Source: Chryseobacterium joostei
GTDB taxonomy: Bacteria > Bacteroidota > Bacteroidia > Flavobacteriales > Weeksellaceae
Assembly: GCF_003815775.1 (NCBI RefSeq)
Contig: NZ_CP033926.1
Span: 3,410,001 to 3,474,000 of the forward strand
Direction: 5' to 3'
Length of the DNA stretch: 64,000 bases
In this document: piece by piece, positions 8,128 through 17,983 of the stretch
Layout of the letters: every line of letters begins with the position of its first letter
Numbering within the stretch: position 1 is the first letter of the stretch
Made by a program: the position numbers and the translations under genes
The notes under the pieces: model-generated
The model's database searches: none
What the model was told of the DNA's origin: nothing
What the model saw: only the letters and a program-made list of their open reading frames with translations

Positions 8128-8516
8128 TTTTACGTTAAAATTTGATGCCCCAGTGGTGTCAGTTTTCTTTGTTTTTTTAAGATTTTAAACAGAATATTTC
8201 GTTTTTTTTCAATAAAATACGAAGATAAATCCTCTTTTTTTGATTGGTAGGATGGTGTTTTATTTTACTGACAATAAGGGCGTTATTTGCTTTTTTCTAA
8301 AGGTTCTGAAAAAATAATATCGTTTTATGATAAAATAGTATTATATCAGACTGGCTACAAAATTTAGATTTGTCAATGTGAATTAAATCTTAACAAAACT
8401 TTAAATTATTTAATACATAAGAGGTGAAAAATTATCAAAAGAATAATATTTTTTTCTGTATTGAAATATAAAGTAATGTCATTGATTCTCAATTAAATCT
8501 AACTAATCTAAACCTT
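8128..8516 (+). other. 389-base gene-free leader region upstream of susC
   Basis: Very AT-rich, with no credible gene on either strand. It contains TAGATTTG at 8365-8372, a fit to the -7 consensus but without a good -33 TTG, and a small palindrome TTTTAT-G-ATAAAA at 8323-8335. It most likely holds the promoter and operators of the N-glycan operon, with a 5' leader of roughly 140 bases if the -7 call is right. Confidence 0.5.
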
Positions 8517-11477
8517 ATGAGAAAAGCAGTTATACCGGTTCTATTTGTTTTTTCCCTTTCTGCAACTGCACAGGAAAGAAAAGCGGCCGACACTACTAAG
8601 ACAACCGATATTCAGGAGGTCGTAGTCACCTCTTTGGGGATAAAAAGGCAGGCCCGCTCTCTTACTTACTCCAGTCAGCAGATTGGAGGAGATGAGCTTA
8701 CAGAAGTGAAAACGCCCAATCTTTTAAATGCCGTTAACGGAAAAGTTTCCAATGTACAGATCAATAGGACCAATGGTGTAGGAAGCTCCGTAAGGGTAAT
8801 TATGAGAGGTAATAAATCTGTAAACAACGCCCAGCCACTATATGTGATTGATGGAATTCCCATCATTAATGGAACAGGGAAGTCTGCAGATATTGGGCAG
8901 TATTCCAATATGCCTGATCCGGGAGATGTTTTAAGCTCAATAAACCCTGATGATATTGAAAGCATGAATTTCCTGAAGGGTGCTTCTGCTTCTGCATTGT
9001 ATGGATCTGCCGGAGGAAATGGCGCTATTTTGATTACCACTAAAAAAGGACGTGCAGGTAAAAGCTCAATCACATACAGTTCCAGTCTTACAGTAGACAG
9101 GGCCTATAGTCTTCCAAAACTGCAGCACAGTTATTTATCTTATGATCCATCAGTTGCAGGTCAGGCTCCTGGTCAATCTACCGAGAGCTGGGGAGCAAAA
9201 GGAGAATCTAAGGATTATCTTAAAGATTTTCTGCAGACAGGTACTACATGGGTGAATAGCCTTTCTTTCCAGTCAGGAAATGAAAGATCAACCAGTTATT
9301 TCTCCATTGGGAATACAACCAATAAGGGAGTGGTTCCGATGTCTTATTTTGATCAATACAATATCTCTTTCAGAAATTCAAGTAAGTTTCTGGATGATAA
9401 ACTGACATTAGATGCCAATTTTATTGGTTCCTTGCAGGAAAGTAAGAACAGACAGACTCCGGGAGCGTCTTTTTCTCCTTTAACAAGTTTGTACTGGTTA
9501 CCAAGAGGGGTAAATTTTGATCAATATGGACCAGATAATTATTCTTATTTAGATAAAACCAGATTTTTACCAGCTCAAAACTGGTGGGAAGTAAATCCGG
9601 ACGGAAGTTTCAAAGGAAATCCGGTAACGCAGAATCCTTATTGGATCTTAAACAGAAATCCGGTTACTGTAAACAACAAGAATGCCTATGGAGCACTTGC
9701 TCTATCTTATCAGATCAATCCATGGTTGTCTGCAAGAGTGAGAGGTAACTATAGCTGGAATATATCTGATAGCCAGCGTGATATTGCTGCTTTTTCTGCA
9801 CCTAGTTTACTGGCGAATGGTGTTAATGGCAGAATGCTTAAAAATATCTATGAAAACTCTTCTACTTATGGAGATGTTTTATTGATTGGTAGCCCTAAAA
9901 TAAGTGAATCTATCTCCTTAGATTTTACGGTAGGAGGAAGCATCAATACAACAAGAAACAAGATAACGCAAATTGACAATGCTTATCTGGCAAACCCTAA
10001 CCTTTTTACGTTGAATAACCTTCAGTGGAGTACAAATAGAGCACCTGGAGACGGATATCATCATACTTATACCAATATGAAAAAGCAGGTGCAGTCTTTC
10101 TTTGCAAGTGCTTCTGTAGGGTACAAGAATATGTTCTATGTGGATATGACTTTCAGAAACGACTGGGATTCTACTTTAGCTTTAACCGGAAGAACGGGAT
10201 TTGACTATGAGTCTGTAGGAGTGAATGCGATATTGTCGTCTGTCTTCAAACTTCCGGAAGTTATTAATTTCTGGAAAGTAAGAGGCTCCTATGCAACTGT
10301 AGGATTGGGATTGCCAACCAATATTTCCAATGCGATGGTTGAATACAGTAAAGGATACACTTATGGTGTAGATGCAGGAACGCTTGTATATCCTAAAAGT
10401 TCATTCGCTACAGGTGTTGGCTTTGAAGCTTTACTCCCAAAACCGGAGCTTAATAAAACTTTTGAAGCAGGGACTGAAGTAAGAATGTTGGGTAACAAAT
10501 TGAGTTTTGATATCACTTATTACAACTCGAATACGAGCAATCAGTTGTTGGAAACTACCATTCCGTCATATTTAGGAGGTTTGATTCCTGGATCATACTA
10601 TATCAATGCGGGAAAAATCCGTAATACAGGTTTTGAATCTTCCTTATCTTATAAAGTTTTCAGCTCGGAAAAATTCGGATGGACAGCTACTGTGAATGCA
10701 TCAGCAAATAAAAATAAGATTGTTGAATTATTACCAACAAGTTTGAATATTTCTCAGGAACTTCCTTTCTCATTAACAGGAGGAGGAGAGTATACTAAAC
10801 TTAAATTGGGCGGATCTTTCGGAGATCTGTATGGAATTAAGTTTAAAAGAGATGATCAGGGACGTATTTTAGTGAATGAAAAAGGTGTTCCATTAGCTGA
10901 AACTACTGTTTCTTATCTTGGAAACCCGAACCCTAAGTTTATTATGGGCTTTAATAACTCATTTAACATCGGTAAGCTTGGAGTTTCTTTCCTTATTGAT
11001 GGTAAATTCGGAGGTAAAGTTCTTTCCCTTACAGAGAAAGCCAATGATGTGTTTGGGGTAAGCCAGGCTACTGCTGATGCAAGAGATGCAGGAGGAGTAT
11101 CTATTCCAAATGCAGTATATGCGCCGGGAACTCCTAATGCCGGGCAGGCTTATACAGGGACTACCAATGCAAAAGATTACTATAAAGCAGTTGGTACTAC
11201 AGAAGGGTTTGGAAAAGGAGTTGATGAAGCCTATTTGTATAGCGCTACAACGGTACGTTTACGTCAGGCTTCTGTTTCTTATACCTTTGATATCAATTCA
11301 AGATATATGAGAAATGCAACGGTAAGTTTAGTGGGAACCAATTTATTTTTCTTCTACAAAAAAGCACCGTTTGATCCTGAGCAGGTATCAGGAAACACTC
11401 CTGGAGGAGTGGGGGTAGACTCATTTGGACTACCACTTACCCGATCTATCGGATTATCATTAAAAGCTAACTTCTAA
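8517..11477 (+). CDS. SusC/RagA-type TonB-linked outer-membrane glycan transporter
   Basis: A 986-residue outer-membrane porin that takes up glycans with its SusD partner using TonB energy. A signal peptide ends near ATAQ (residue 19). The region around residue 33 (IQEVVVTSLGI) is the TonB-box-like segment, and the plug carries the SusC signatures YVIDGIPI and DIESMNFLKGASASALYGSAGGNGAILITTKKG in consecutive parts. A 22-strand barrel follows and ends in an aromatic C-terminus (LKANF). The usual N-terminal carboxypeptidase-like beta-sandwich is absent. It is the first gene of the N-glycan locus, 17 bases ahead of susD. Confidence 0.95.
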   Translation: MRKAVIPVLFVFSLSATAQERKAADTTKTTDIQEVVVTSLGIKRQARSLTYSSQQIGGDELTEVKTPNLLNAVNGKVSNVQINRTNGVGSSVRVIMRGNKSVNNAQPLYVIDGIPIINGTGKSADIGQYSNMPDPGDVLSSINPDDIESMNFLKGASASALYGSAGGNGAILITTKKGRAGKSSITYSSSLTVDRAYSLPKLQHSYLSYDPSVAGQAPGQSTESWGAKGESKDYLKDFLQTGTTWVNSLSFQSGNERSTSYFSIGNTTNKGVVPMSYFDQYNISFRNSSKFLDDKLTLDANFIGSLQESKNRQTPGASFSPLTSLYWLPRGVNFDQYGPDNYSYLDKTRFLPAQNWWEVNPDGSFKGNPVTQNPYWILNRNPVTVNNKNAYGALALSYQINPWLSARVRGNYSWNISDSQRDIAAFSAPSLLANGVNGRMLKNIYENSSTYGDVLLIGSPKISESISLDFTVGGSINTTRNKITQIDNAYLANPNLFTLNNLQWSTNRAPGDGYHHTYTNMKKQVQSFFASASVGYKNMFYVDMTFRNDWDSTLALTGRTGFDYESVGVNAILSSVFKLPEVINFWKVRGSYATVGLGLPTNISNAMVEYSKGYTYGVDAGTLVYPKSSFATGVGFEALLPKPELNKTFEAGTEVRMLGNKLSFDITYYNSNTSNQLLETTIPSYLGGLIPGSYYINAGKIRNTGFESSLSYKVFSSEKFGWTATVNASANKNKIVELLPTSLNISQELPFSLTGGGEYTKLKLGGSFGDLYGIKFKRDDQGRILVNEKGVPLAETTVSYLGNPNPKFIMGFNNSFNIGKLGVSFLIDGKFGGKVLSLTEKANDVFGVSQATADARDAGGVSIPNAVYAPGTPNAGQAYTGTTNAKDYYKAVGTTEGFGKGVDEAYLYSATTVRLRQASVSYTFDINSRYMRNATVSLVGTNLFFFYKKAPFDPEQVSGNTPGGVGVDSFGLPLTRSIGLSLKANF

Positions 11478-11494
11478 CTTTTACAACTAAGAAA

Positions 11495-13120
11495 ATGAAA
11501 ATCAATACTATTAAAACATTGGTATTCGGAGCTGCTGTTCTGTTTTCTGCATCAGGATGTACCAATGACTTTGAACAATATAATCAGGAAAAACTGGGAG
11601 GACCAGAAAATTTTTACGCAGATTTTATTGCTATTGTTAACCCAATGAAATCTATACAAAGGGGGCTGCAGGCAGATTATCAGCTTTATCCTAACCTTAG
11701 TGCAGACATGTACAGTGGAATGTTCAGTACGGCAACCCAGTTTAATGGCGGGGTAAATAACCTTACCTATTCTATGATGGATGGATGGAACAACAGAATT
11801 ATTGCCAGACAGCAGGACATCTTCAATTATTCTATCATTATTGATAATGCTGCTAAAGGGAATTATGCAGGAGTAGATTTTACCGGAACATTTGCGGTTA
11901 AAAAAATTCTGAAAGTTATTACGGCAGCAAGAGTTTCAGACAATCATGGTCCTCTGGTGTACAGTAAATATGAAAAACCTAATCCTAACGGAGTTACTGA
12001 TTTTGATTCCCAGCAGGATGCTTACAATTATTTTATTGCTGATCTTACTTCAGCGATTACAGATTTACAAAAAATAGCCGCTACTCCGACAACACAGAAT
12101 GTAGAAGATAAAACTTCGTTAAAAAGTGCTGATTTGGTGTACGGTGGAAATATGACTCAATGGGCAAAGCTTGCCAATTCATTGAAGTTGAGGTTAGCTA
12201 TGAGAATGAGTTATGCTGATCCTGCTAAATCAAAGCAATATGCTGAAGAAGCATTGGCTTCATCTGCAGGATTGATTACTGATAATGCTGATAATGCATT
12301 GATTAGTGTAGGACAGTCTGAATTAAGTTTTATTATCTATTCTTGGGGAGATTGTTTGATAGGTGCGCCTTTAATGGCTTACATGAATGGTTATAATGAT
12401 CCAAGACTTTCTGCATACGCTATTCCAGCAAAAGACTTAGATGTTCAGGGAAAATATATAGGTGTACGTCAGGGAATTGATTTATTAAATGGAAAATCAA
12501 CCTATGGTGCATTCTCACAACCACAAGCAAAATCAGCAGCAGGAGATTATTTCTCTGCAACAGATGGTAAAATGAAATTATTTACAGCCGCAGAAGCATG
12601 GTTCCTAAAAGCAGAAGCAGCGCTGAGAGGATATGCCGGAGCCGGAGATATTAAAGCCAATTATACAACCGGAGTTCAGCAATCTTTTGGTGAATGGGGG
12701 AAAAGTGCAGAAGTGGGAAGTTATCTTGCCAATACAACAGCTACGGAAGCTCCTTATGTTGATCCAAAAAATGCCGCCAATAACATAGAGGCCGGAAATC
12801 CTCAGTTAAGTACCATTACCATCGCATGGAATGACGGTGATACTAACGAAAGAAAACTGGAAAGAATCATTACCCAAAAATGGCTGTCTCTTTATCCGAA
12901 TGGACCTGAAGCATGGGCGGAGCAAAGAAGAACAGGATACCCTATTCTGTTTAAGGTAAGAAAAAATGACAGTGGAGGATTGATTAGCACAGACGCAATG
13001 ATTAGAAGAATCCCTTTCACTATTGATACTAAAATTTCGTTGTACAACTACCAGCAGGCTTCACAAATGCTGAATGGACCAGATACTGGCGGAACCAAGT
13101 TATGGTGGGATAAAAAATAA
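11495..13120 (+). CDS. SusD/RagB family surface glycan-binding lipoprotein
   Basis: A 541-residue lipoprotein (lipobox SGC, Cys22) that caps the SusC barrel and binds glycan at the cell surface. The sequence is of the SusD-like_2 kind: DFEQYNQEKLG at the N-terminus, a helical TPR-like body (KILKVITAARVSDNHGPLVYSKY, then WAKLANSLKLRLAMRM) and the C-terminal ERIITQKWLSLYPNGPEAW and EQRRTGYP segments. The downstream gap holds a folded element (13148-13265) that may end or attenuate transcription after the susCD pair. Confidence 0.95.
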   Translation: MKINTIKTLVFGAAVLFSASGCTNDFEQYNQEKLGGPENFYADFIAIVNPMKSIQRGLQADYQLYPNLSADMYSGMFSTATQFNGGVNNLTYSMMDGWNNRIIARQQDIFNYSIIIDNAAKGNYAGVDFTGTFAVKKILKVITAARVSDNHGPLVYSKYEKPNPNGVTDFDSQQDAYNYFIADLTSAITDLQKIAATPTTQNVEDKTSLKSADLVYGGNMTQWAKLANSLKLRLAMRMSYADPAKSKQYAEEALASSAGLITDNADNALISVGQSELSFIIYSWGDCLIGAPLMAYMNGYNDPRLSAYAIPAKDLDVQGKYIGVRQGIDLLNGKSTYGAFSQPQAKSAAGDYFSATDGKMKLFTAAEAWFLKAEAALRGYAGAGDIKANYTTGVQQSFGEWGKSAEVGSYLANTTATEAPYVDPKNAANNIEAGNPQLSTITIAWNDGDTNERKLERIITQKWLSLYPNGPEAWAEQRRTGYPILFKVRKNDSGGLISTDAMIRRIPFTIDTKISLYNYQQASQMLNGPDTGGTKLWWDKK

Positions 13121-13147
13121 AAATTAATCAACATCACTCAACAATAC

Positions 13148-13265
13148 AGAGGCATCTCAGAACTCAGAATTATCTGATAGATTTATTCGGGCAGGAGTGT
13201 ACAAACTCCGAAAAATTTATAGTTTCGTTTCAACCCGGGATAAATTTTTGAGATGCTCTCTTTTT
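13148..13265 (+). other. structured intercistronic RNA element, candidate attenuator or terminator
   Basis: The outer stem AGAGGCATCTCA (13148-13159) pairs with TGAGATGC and CTCT (13249-13261) with one bulged T, then TTTTCTTT follows. Inside are hairpin TCAGA/TCTGA (13164-13177), a stem ATTTAT...CGGG (13181-13191) with CCCG...ATAAAT (13234-13245), and within that GGAGT/ACTCC (13194-13209). The whole gives a branched fold of about 115 nt between susD and the MFS gene. Confidence 0.5.
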
Positions 13266-13287
13266 CTTTAGAATCTTATTTTTTAAT

Positions 13288-14580
13288 ATGGGAAAAAACA
13301 ACTCCGGAACCCGTCGGATTCAACCTATTCTTTGGATATCCACATTATATTTTGCAATGGGCGTTCCCTTTGTAACCATTAATGCGGTTTCAGGAATTAT
13401 GTATAAAGATATGGGCATTTCAGATTCAAAAATTACATTCTGGACCGCTCTTATTATGTTTTCATGGACGTTGAAGCCTCTTTGGAGTCCTTTTTTGGAG
13501 ATATATAAAACCAAAAAATTCTTTGTTGTTGCCGCCCAGTTTGCTATCGGAATTCTGTTTGCCCTGATTGCATTAAGCTTGCCTCTGCCTGGTTTTTTTA
13601 AATACAGTATTGCTCTTTTTGCCGTCATTGCATTTTGTGGAGCAACCCATGATGTAGTGGCAGACGGAACGTATATTGGTTTTCTTACCAATAAAGAACA
13701 GGCAAAATATATTGGTTGGCAGGGTGCTTTCTATAATCTGGCTAAAATTATCAGCAGTGGAGCATTGGTCTACTTTGCCGGATTTTTAGAGAAAACAAAA
13801 GGAGTTACCCGTGCATGGATGATCATTATGGTAATCTATGCGCTCCTCTTTTTTGTATTGGCCATTTATCATTATTTGATTCTTCCAAAAGAGGATAAAC
13901 AGGACCGTCAGAAAGATGAAAAGACAGCCGGAAATGTCCGTAAAGAACTGCTGGAAGTTATTACCTCATTCTTTACCAAAAAAAACATTCTGTGGTCTGT
14001 GTTATTCATTATCCTGTACCGCTTTGCAGAGGGATTTGCCATTAAGATAGCGCCTTTGTTTTTTAAGGCACCAAGAACTTCAGGCGGATTAGGATTATCT
14101 ACCTCAGATATTGGACTTATATATGGAACCTATGGTTCAGCAGCATTCATTTTAGGATCAGTCCTTGCCGGATATTTTATTTCAGCTCGCGGATTGAAGA
14201 AATCTTTGATATGGCTGTGCTGTGCATTCAATATTCCATTTGTGGTATATGCACTGTTGGCTTATTATCAGCCGGTAGATCTTTTTCCCGTAGGAATTGC
14301 GGTAGTAGTAGAATATTTTGGTTATGGGTTTGGGTTTGTAGGACTGATGCTGTATATGATGCAGCAGATTGCCCCCGGAAAACATAAAACTGCCCATTAT
14401 GCCTTTGCAACAGGTATCATGAATCTTGGAGTAATGATTCCCGGAATGTTTAGTGGGATGATTAGTGACTGGATCGGATATAAGATGTTCTTTATCTGGG
14501 TGCTGTTTGCTACCATTCCGGCATTTCTTGTGACCTTATGGGTCCCTTTCCCTTATTCAGAAAATCAGAAAGAAGAATAA
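13288..14580 (+). CDS. MFS transporter of the N-glycan locus
   Basis: A 430-residue inner-membrane protein with about 12 hydrophobic segments split by a charged central loop (around residues 200-225, [15 protein letters not shown]), the classic major facilitator layout. The N-terminus [21 protein letters not shown] and the early KPLWSP motif recall the AmpG-like branch found in Bacteroidota glycan loci. Its position directly ahead of the GH130 phosphorylase suggests it imports the mannosyl-GlcNAc product, or mannose, into the cytoplasm. The substrate is an inference from neighbours. Confidence 0.88.
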   Translation: MGKNNSGTRRIQPILWISTLYFAMGVPFVTINAVSGIMYKDMGISDSKITFWTALIMFSWTLKPLWSPFLEIYKTKKFFVVAAQFAIGILFALIALSLPLPGFFKYSIALFAVIAFCGATHDVVADGTYIGFLTNKEQAKYIGWQGAFYNLAKIISSGALVYFAGFLEKTKGVTRAWMIIMVIYALLFFVLAIYHYLILPKEDKQDRQKDEKTAGNVRKELLEVITSFFTKKNILWSVLFIILYRFAEGFAIKIAPLFFKAPRTSGGLGLSTSDIGLIYGTYGSAAFILGSVLAGYFISARGLKKSLIWLCCAFNIPFVVYALLAYYQPVDLFPVGIAVVVEYFGYGFGFVGLMLYMMQQIAPGKHKTAHYAFATGIMNLGVMIPGMFSGMISDWIGYKMFFIWVLFATIPAFLVTLWVPFPYSENQKEE

Positions 14581-14624
14581 ATCAATTAGTAAACAAATTT
14601 AAATATAAAAGTAAAAAATACTTT

Positions 14625-15596
14625 ATGACAGCTCAATCAGTAATGATCCCTTGGCAGGATCGCCCGGAAGGTTGTAATGATATCATGTGGAGGTTTTCCG
14701 AAAACCCGATCATTAACAGATATGCGATACCGACATCTAATAGTATATTCAATAGCGCAGTGATTCCTTTTGAGGATGGGTTTGCAGGGGTGTTCCGTTG
14801 TGATAACAAAGCGGTGCAGATGAATATTTTTGCAGGGTTCAGTAAAGACGGAATCAATTGGGATATCAATCATGATCCTATTGTAATGCAGGCAGGAAAT
14901 ACCGACATGATTGAATCTGATTACAAATATGATCCTCGTGTTACTTTCATAGAAGATCGTTATTGGATTACTTGGTGCAACGGATATAACGGGCCTACTA
15001 TCGGGATTGGATATACGTTTGACTTTAAGGAGTTTTTCCAGTGCGAAAATGCATTTCTTCCATTCAATAGAAACGGAGTGCTTTTCCCGGAAAAAATCAA
15101 TGGTAAATACGCCATGTTGAGCCGTCCGAGTGATAATGGCCATACCCCTTTTGGAGATATTTATATCAGTTATAGTCCTGATATGAAATATTGGGGAGAA
15201 CATCGTTGTGTAATGAAAGTAACCCCTTTTGAAGACAGTGCATGGCAGTGTACAAAGATTGGAGGTGGGCCGGTTCCCATTAAGACAGAAGAAGGATGGT
15301 TGCTATTCTATCATGGAGTGATCAATACATGCAGAGGTTTCAGATATTCAATGGGAGCAGCTTTGCTTGACCTTGAAGACCCAACAAAAGTATTATACAG
15401 GACAAAGCCTTATTTATTGGCTCCGGCAGAAGTATATGAATTGACAGGGGATGTTCCCAATGTGGTTTTCCCTTGTGCAGCATTAACGGAAGGTGACAAG
15501 GTAACGGTATATTACGGTGCTGCCGATACTGTAGTGGCTATTGCCTTTGGGTATATTTCAGAAATTATTGATTTTATGAAAAAGAATTCAATCTAA
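14625..15596 (+). CDS. GH130 family beta-1,4-mannosyl-N-acetylglucosamine phosphorylase-like protein
   Basis: A 323-residue five-bladed beta-propeller enzyme of family GH130. It is expected to phosphorolyse Man-beta-1,4-GlcNAc to mannose-1-phosphate and GlcNAc, the last step of N-glycan core breakdown. The likely proton donor is Asp103 in YDPRVT; other GH130 marks are [33 protein letters not shown] and YYGAADT. No signal peptide, so it is cytoplasmic. The frame is open back to 14538 inside the MFS gene, but the ATG at 14625 gives the family's normal start. The disaccharide specificity is inferred from the surrounding mannosidases and endoglycosidases. Confidence 0.92.
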   Translation: MTAQSVMIPWQDRPEGCNDIMWRFSENPIINRYAIPTSNSIFNSAVIPFEDGFAGVFRCDNKAVQMNIFAGFSKDGINWDINHDPIVMQAGNTDMIESDYKYDPRVTFIEDRYWITWCNGYNGPTIGIGYTFDFKEFFQCENAFLPFNRNGVLFPEKINGKYAMLSRPSDNGHTPFGDIYISYSPDMKYWGEHRCVMKVTPFEDSAWQCTKIGGGPVPIKTEEGWLLFYHGVINTCRGFRYSMGAALLDLEDPTKVLYRTKPYLLAPAEVYELTGDVPNVVFPCAALTEGDKVTVYYGAADTVVAIAFGYISEIIDFMKKNSI

Positions 15597-15618
15597 ATAA
15601 TATAAAAATTTTAAAAAT

Positions 15619-15696
15619 ATGTTGAACAGTTTAATTTCTCTCCTTTTTGGGATTTTTATTATGGTTTTCATATTTTTAAACCAACTTTTAAATTAA
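15619..15696 (+). CDS. possible 25-residue single-helix membrane peptide
   Basis: Between GH130 and GH92, ATG at 15619 opens a frame of 25 codons ending TAA at 15694-15696. The product (MLNSLISLLFGIFIMVFIFL, then NQLLN) is almost wholly hydrophobic, as expected for a tiny single-pass membrane protein. There is no clear ribosome-binding site, though such sites are weak in this phylum. AT-rich DNA gives such frames by chance, so this is tentative. Confidence 0.3.
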   Translation: MLNSLISLLFGIFIMVFIFLNQLLN

Positions 15697-15719
15697 AAAA
15701 AATTCCGACCTCTCTTATC

Positions 15720-17951
15720 ATGAAAAAAGAATTGCTTATCTGTCTTTTTACAGCCTTGATTTCTACCGCCAATGCCCAGCAAAATAAAAATGACGTTTTA
15801 TCCTGGGTAGATCCTTTCATTGGAACAGGAGGACATGGTCATACATTTCCGGGAGCGACCACTCCGTTTGGAATGATTCAGCTAAGCCCGGATCAGAATA
15901 CCAAAAGTGGGGATTGGGATTGGTGTTCAGGATACCACTACAGCAGTAAAACCATTATGGGGTTCAGTCATAATCACCTTAGTGGAACAGGATGGGCAGA
16001 TCTTGGAGATATTCTGGTGATGCCTACGGTGGGACAGATAAAAATGGTTCCGGGATCAGAAGATAAGCCTGAAACAGGTTATCGTTCAACTTTCAGTCAT
16101 GATAAGGAAACCGCTGCGCCGGGATATTATTCCGTAATGCTTGATAGCTATGGAGTTAAAGCAGAACTTACTGCCTCTCCAAGAGTGGGATTCCATAAAT
16201 ATACATTCCCAAAAAGTGATGAGGCCAATATCATTATCGACCCTACCAATAAAATCTTCGGCAATATTTACCATACACTGGTAAGCATTGAGGGGAACAA
16301 TAAAATAAAAGGATATTGCTACAGTAATGGATGGGGTGGTAAACGATTTGCCTATTTCGTAATGGAATTCTCCAAACCGTTCAAATCCTACGGAGTGTAT
16401 GCTGAGGGAAAAGTGAGGAATAACGAAAAAATAGCCCTTGCTAAAGATGCCAAAGCCTTTGTGAGATTCTCTACAGAAGACAGCGAAAGCATTGAAGTAA
16501 AAGTGTCTTTATCTCCGGTAAGCACAGAAAATGCACAGGAGAACTTTGATACAGAAGCAAAGAATGTAGATTTTGCAAAGGCGAAAGAAACAGCTCAAAA
16601 AACATGGAGAGATCTAATCGGTAGATTTCAGGTAACAGGAGGTACGGATAGTCAGAGAAAAATCTTCTACACAGGAGTTTATCATACATTCATTGCACCT
16701 AATCTTTATATGGATGTTAATGGAGATTATGTAGCCGCTCAGGAAAATATGAATACCAAGTGGTTTACCAACTACAGTACCTATTCGTATTGGGACGGGT
16801 TTAGGGCAACGCATCCATTGCTTACCATTATGGACCAGAAGCATACTAAGGAATTTGCCAATTCTTTAATTAGCAGATATACGGATCGTAAAGATCATAT
16901 GCCAATCTGGGAGCTATGTGGATATGACAACTTTTGTATGTTGGGCTATCACAGTACATCGGTAATTTGGGACGCCATCTCTAAGGGAGTACCCGGTATT
17001 GATGCCGAAAAAGCCTTTGCAGCGATGAAAGATGCTTCTCTTACTGATAAAATGAGCAGTAGCGATGGAGGTGGAGGCCTTAATGATTATATCAAGCTTG
17101 GCTATACACCTTCAGAAAATGGAGCTTCTGTTTCTGCAACGTTAGAGTATTCCTATGATGACTGGTGTATTCAGCAACTGGCAGAAAAACTAGGCAAAAA
17201 AGATGAAGCTGAGGTTTACAGAAAACGTTCCATGAACTTCCTGAATACATTCAACAAAGAGAATAATCATTTCTGGCCAAGACAAAAAGACGGGAAATTC
17301 TTAGCAAATTTCGCTTTGAACGACTGGAAGAAGCTTCAGCCACACTGGGTTTCCGGAAATATATGGGCCTATGATTTCTTTGTTCCACATCAGATTGATG
17401 AAATGATGAATCTGTACGGAGGTAAAAAAGGTTTTGAAGAAAAACTGGATAAAACCTTTACAGAAGCACTTAACATGGAGGGCGAACAGCATGTTGATAT
17501 CTCCGGATTCATCGGGTCTTTAGGATTTGGAGATGAGCCGGGACACCATGTTCCTTATTTGTATAACTATGCAGGAAGCCCGTACAAGACACAGAAAATG
17601 GTAAAATATATCCGTGACAATATGTATGCAGCCAAGCCGGACGGAATTGTCAATAACGAAGATTGTGGACAAATGTCAGCCTGGTATATTTTCTCATCAT
17701 TAGGATTTTATCCTGTAACGCCCGGGAAACCAGTCTATGCAATCGGTGCTCCTCAGTTTCCGAAAGCTTCTTTACAATTGGAAAATGGGAAGACATTTAC
17801 GGTGATTGCAGACAAAATATCAGATAAAAATATCTATGTACAGAAGATGTTCCTTAACGGAAAAGAGTATAAAAGCTGGGAACTGAACCATACTGACATC
17901 ATGAATGGTGGTGAACTTAGATTTGTAATGGGAAGTAAACCTGTAAAATAA
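15720..17951 (+). CDS. GH92 family alpha-mannosidase (first copy)
   Basis: A 743-residue exported exo-alpha-mannosidase. A signal peptide ends at STANAQ (about residue 20). The GH92 N-terminal beta-sandwich begins VDPFIGTGGHGHTFPGATTP, and the calcium-dependent catalytic domain has GDEPGHHVPYLYNYAGSPYK and NNEDCGQMSAWYIFSSLGF. The WDWCSGYHY segment near residue 60 contains a Trp that is associated with alpha-1,2-linked mannose in characterised GH92 enzymes, so removal of alpha-1,2 caps is likely. It probably acts in the periplasm. The second GH92 of the locus (25125) has a different active-site loop, which suggests division of linkages. Confidence 0.93.
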   Translation: MKKELLICLFTALISTANAQQNKNDVLSWVDPFIGTGGHGHTFPGATTPFGMIQLSPDQNTKSGDWDWCSGYHYSSKTIMGFSHNHLSGTGWADLGDILVMPTVGQIKMVPGSEDKPETGYRSTFSHDKETAAPGYYSVMLDSYGVKAELTASPRVGFHKYTFPKSDEANIIIDPTNKIFGNIYHTLVSIEGNNKIKGYCYSNGWGGKRFAYFVMEFSKPFKSYGVYAEGKVRNNEKIALAKDAKAFVRFSTEDSESIEVKVSLSPVSTENAQENFDTEAKNVDFAKAKETAQKTWRDLIGRFQVTGGTDSQRKIFYTGVYHTFIAPNLYMDVNGDYVAAQENMNTKWFTNYSTYSYWDGFRATHPLLTIMDQKHTKEFANSLISRYTDRKDHMPIWELCGYDNFCMLGYHSTSVIWDAISKGVPGIDAEKAFAAMKDASLTDKMSSSDGGGGLNDYIKLGYTPSENGASVSATLEYSYDDWCIQQLAEKLGKKDEAEVYRKRSMNFLNTFNKENNHFWPRQKDGKFLANFALNDWKKLQPHWVSGNIWAYDFFVPHQIDEMMNLYGGKKGFEEKLDKTFTEALNMEGEQHVDISGFIGSLGFGDEPGHHVPYLYNYAGSPYKTQKMVKYIRDNMYAAKPDGIVNNEDCGQMSAWYIFSSLGFYPVTPGKPVYAIGAPQFPKASLQLENGKTFTVIADKISDKNIYVQKMFLNGKEYKSWELNHTDIMNGGELRFVMGSKPVK

Positions 17952-17983
17952 GACTAATAAAAATAAACGAAACAAAAGTATCA

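Noticed and set aside
8323..8335. Palindrome TTTTAT-G-ATAAAA in the susC leader
   Set aside because: Only A and T in the arms; expected by chance in AT-rich DNA, so not called an operator.
14538..14624. Upstream extension of the GH130 gene
   Set aside because: It overlaps the end of the MFS gene and gives a basic N-terminus not seen in GH130 proteins.
14633..15203. Long minus-strand frame opposite GH130
   Set aside because: Antisense shadow of a well-supported gene, with no recognisable protein features.
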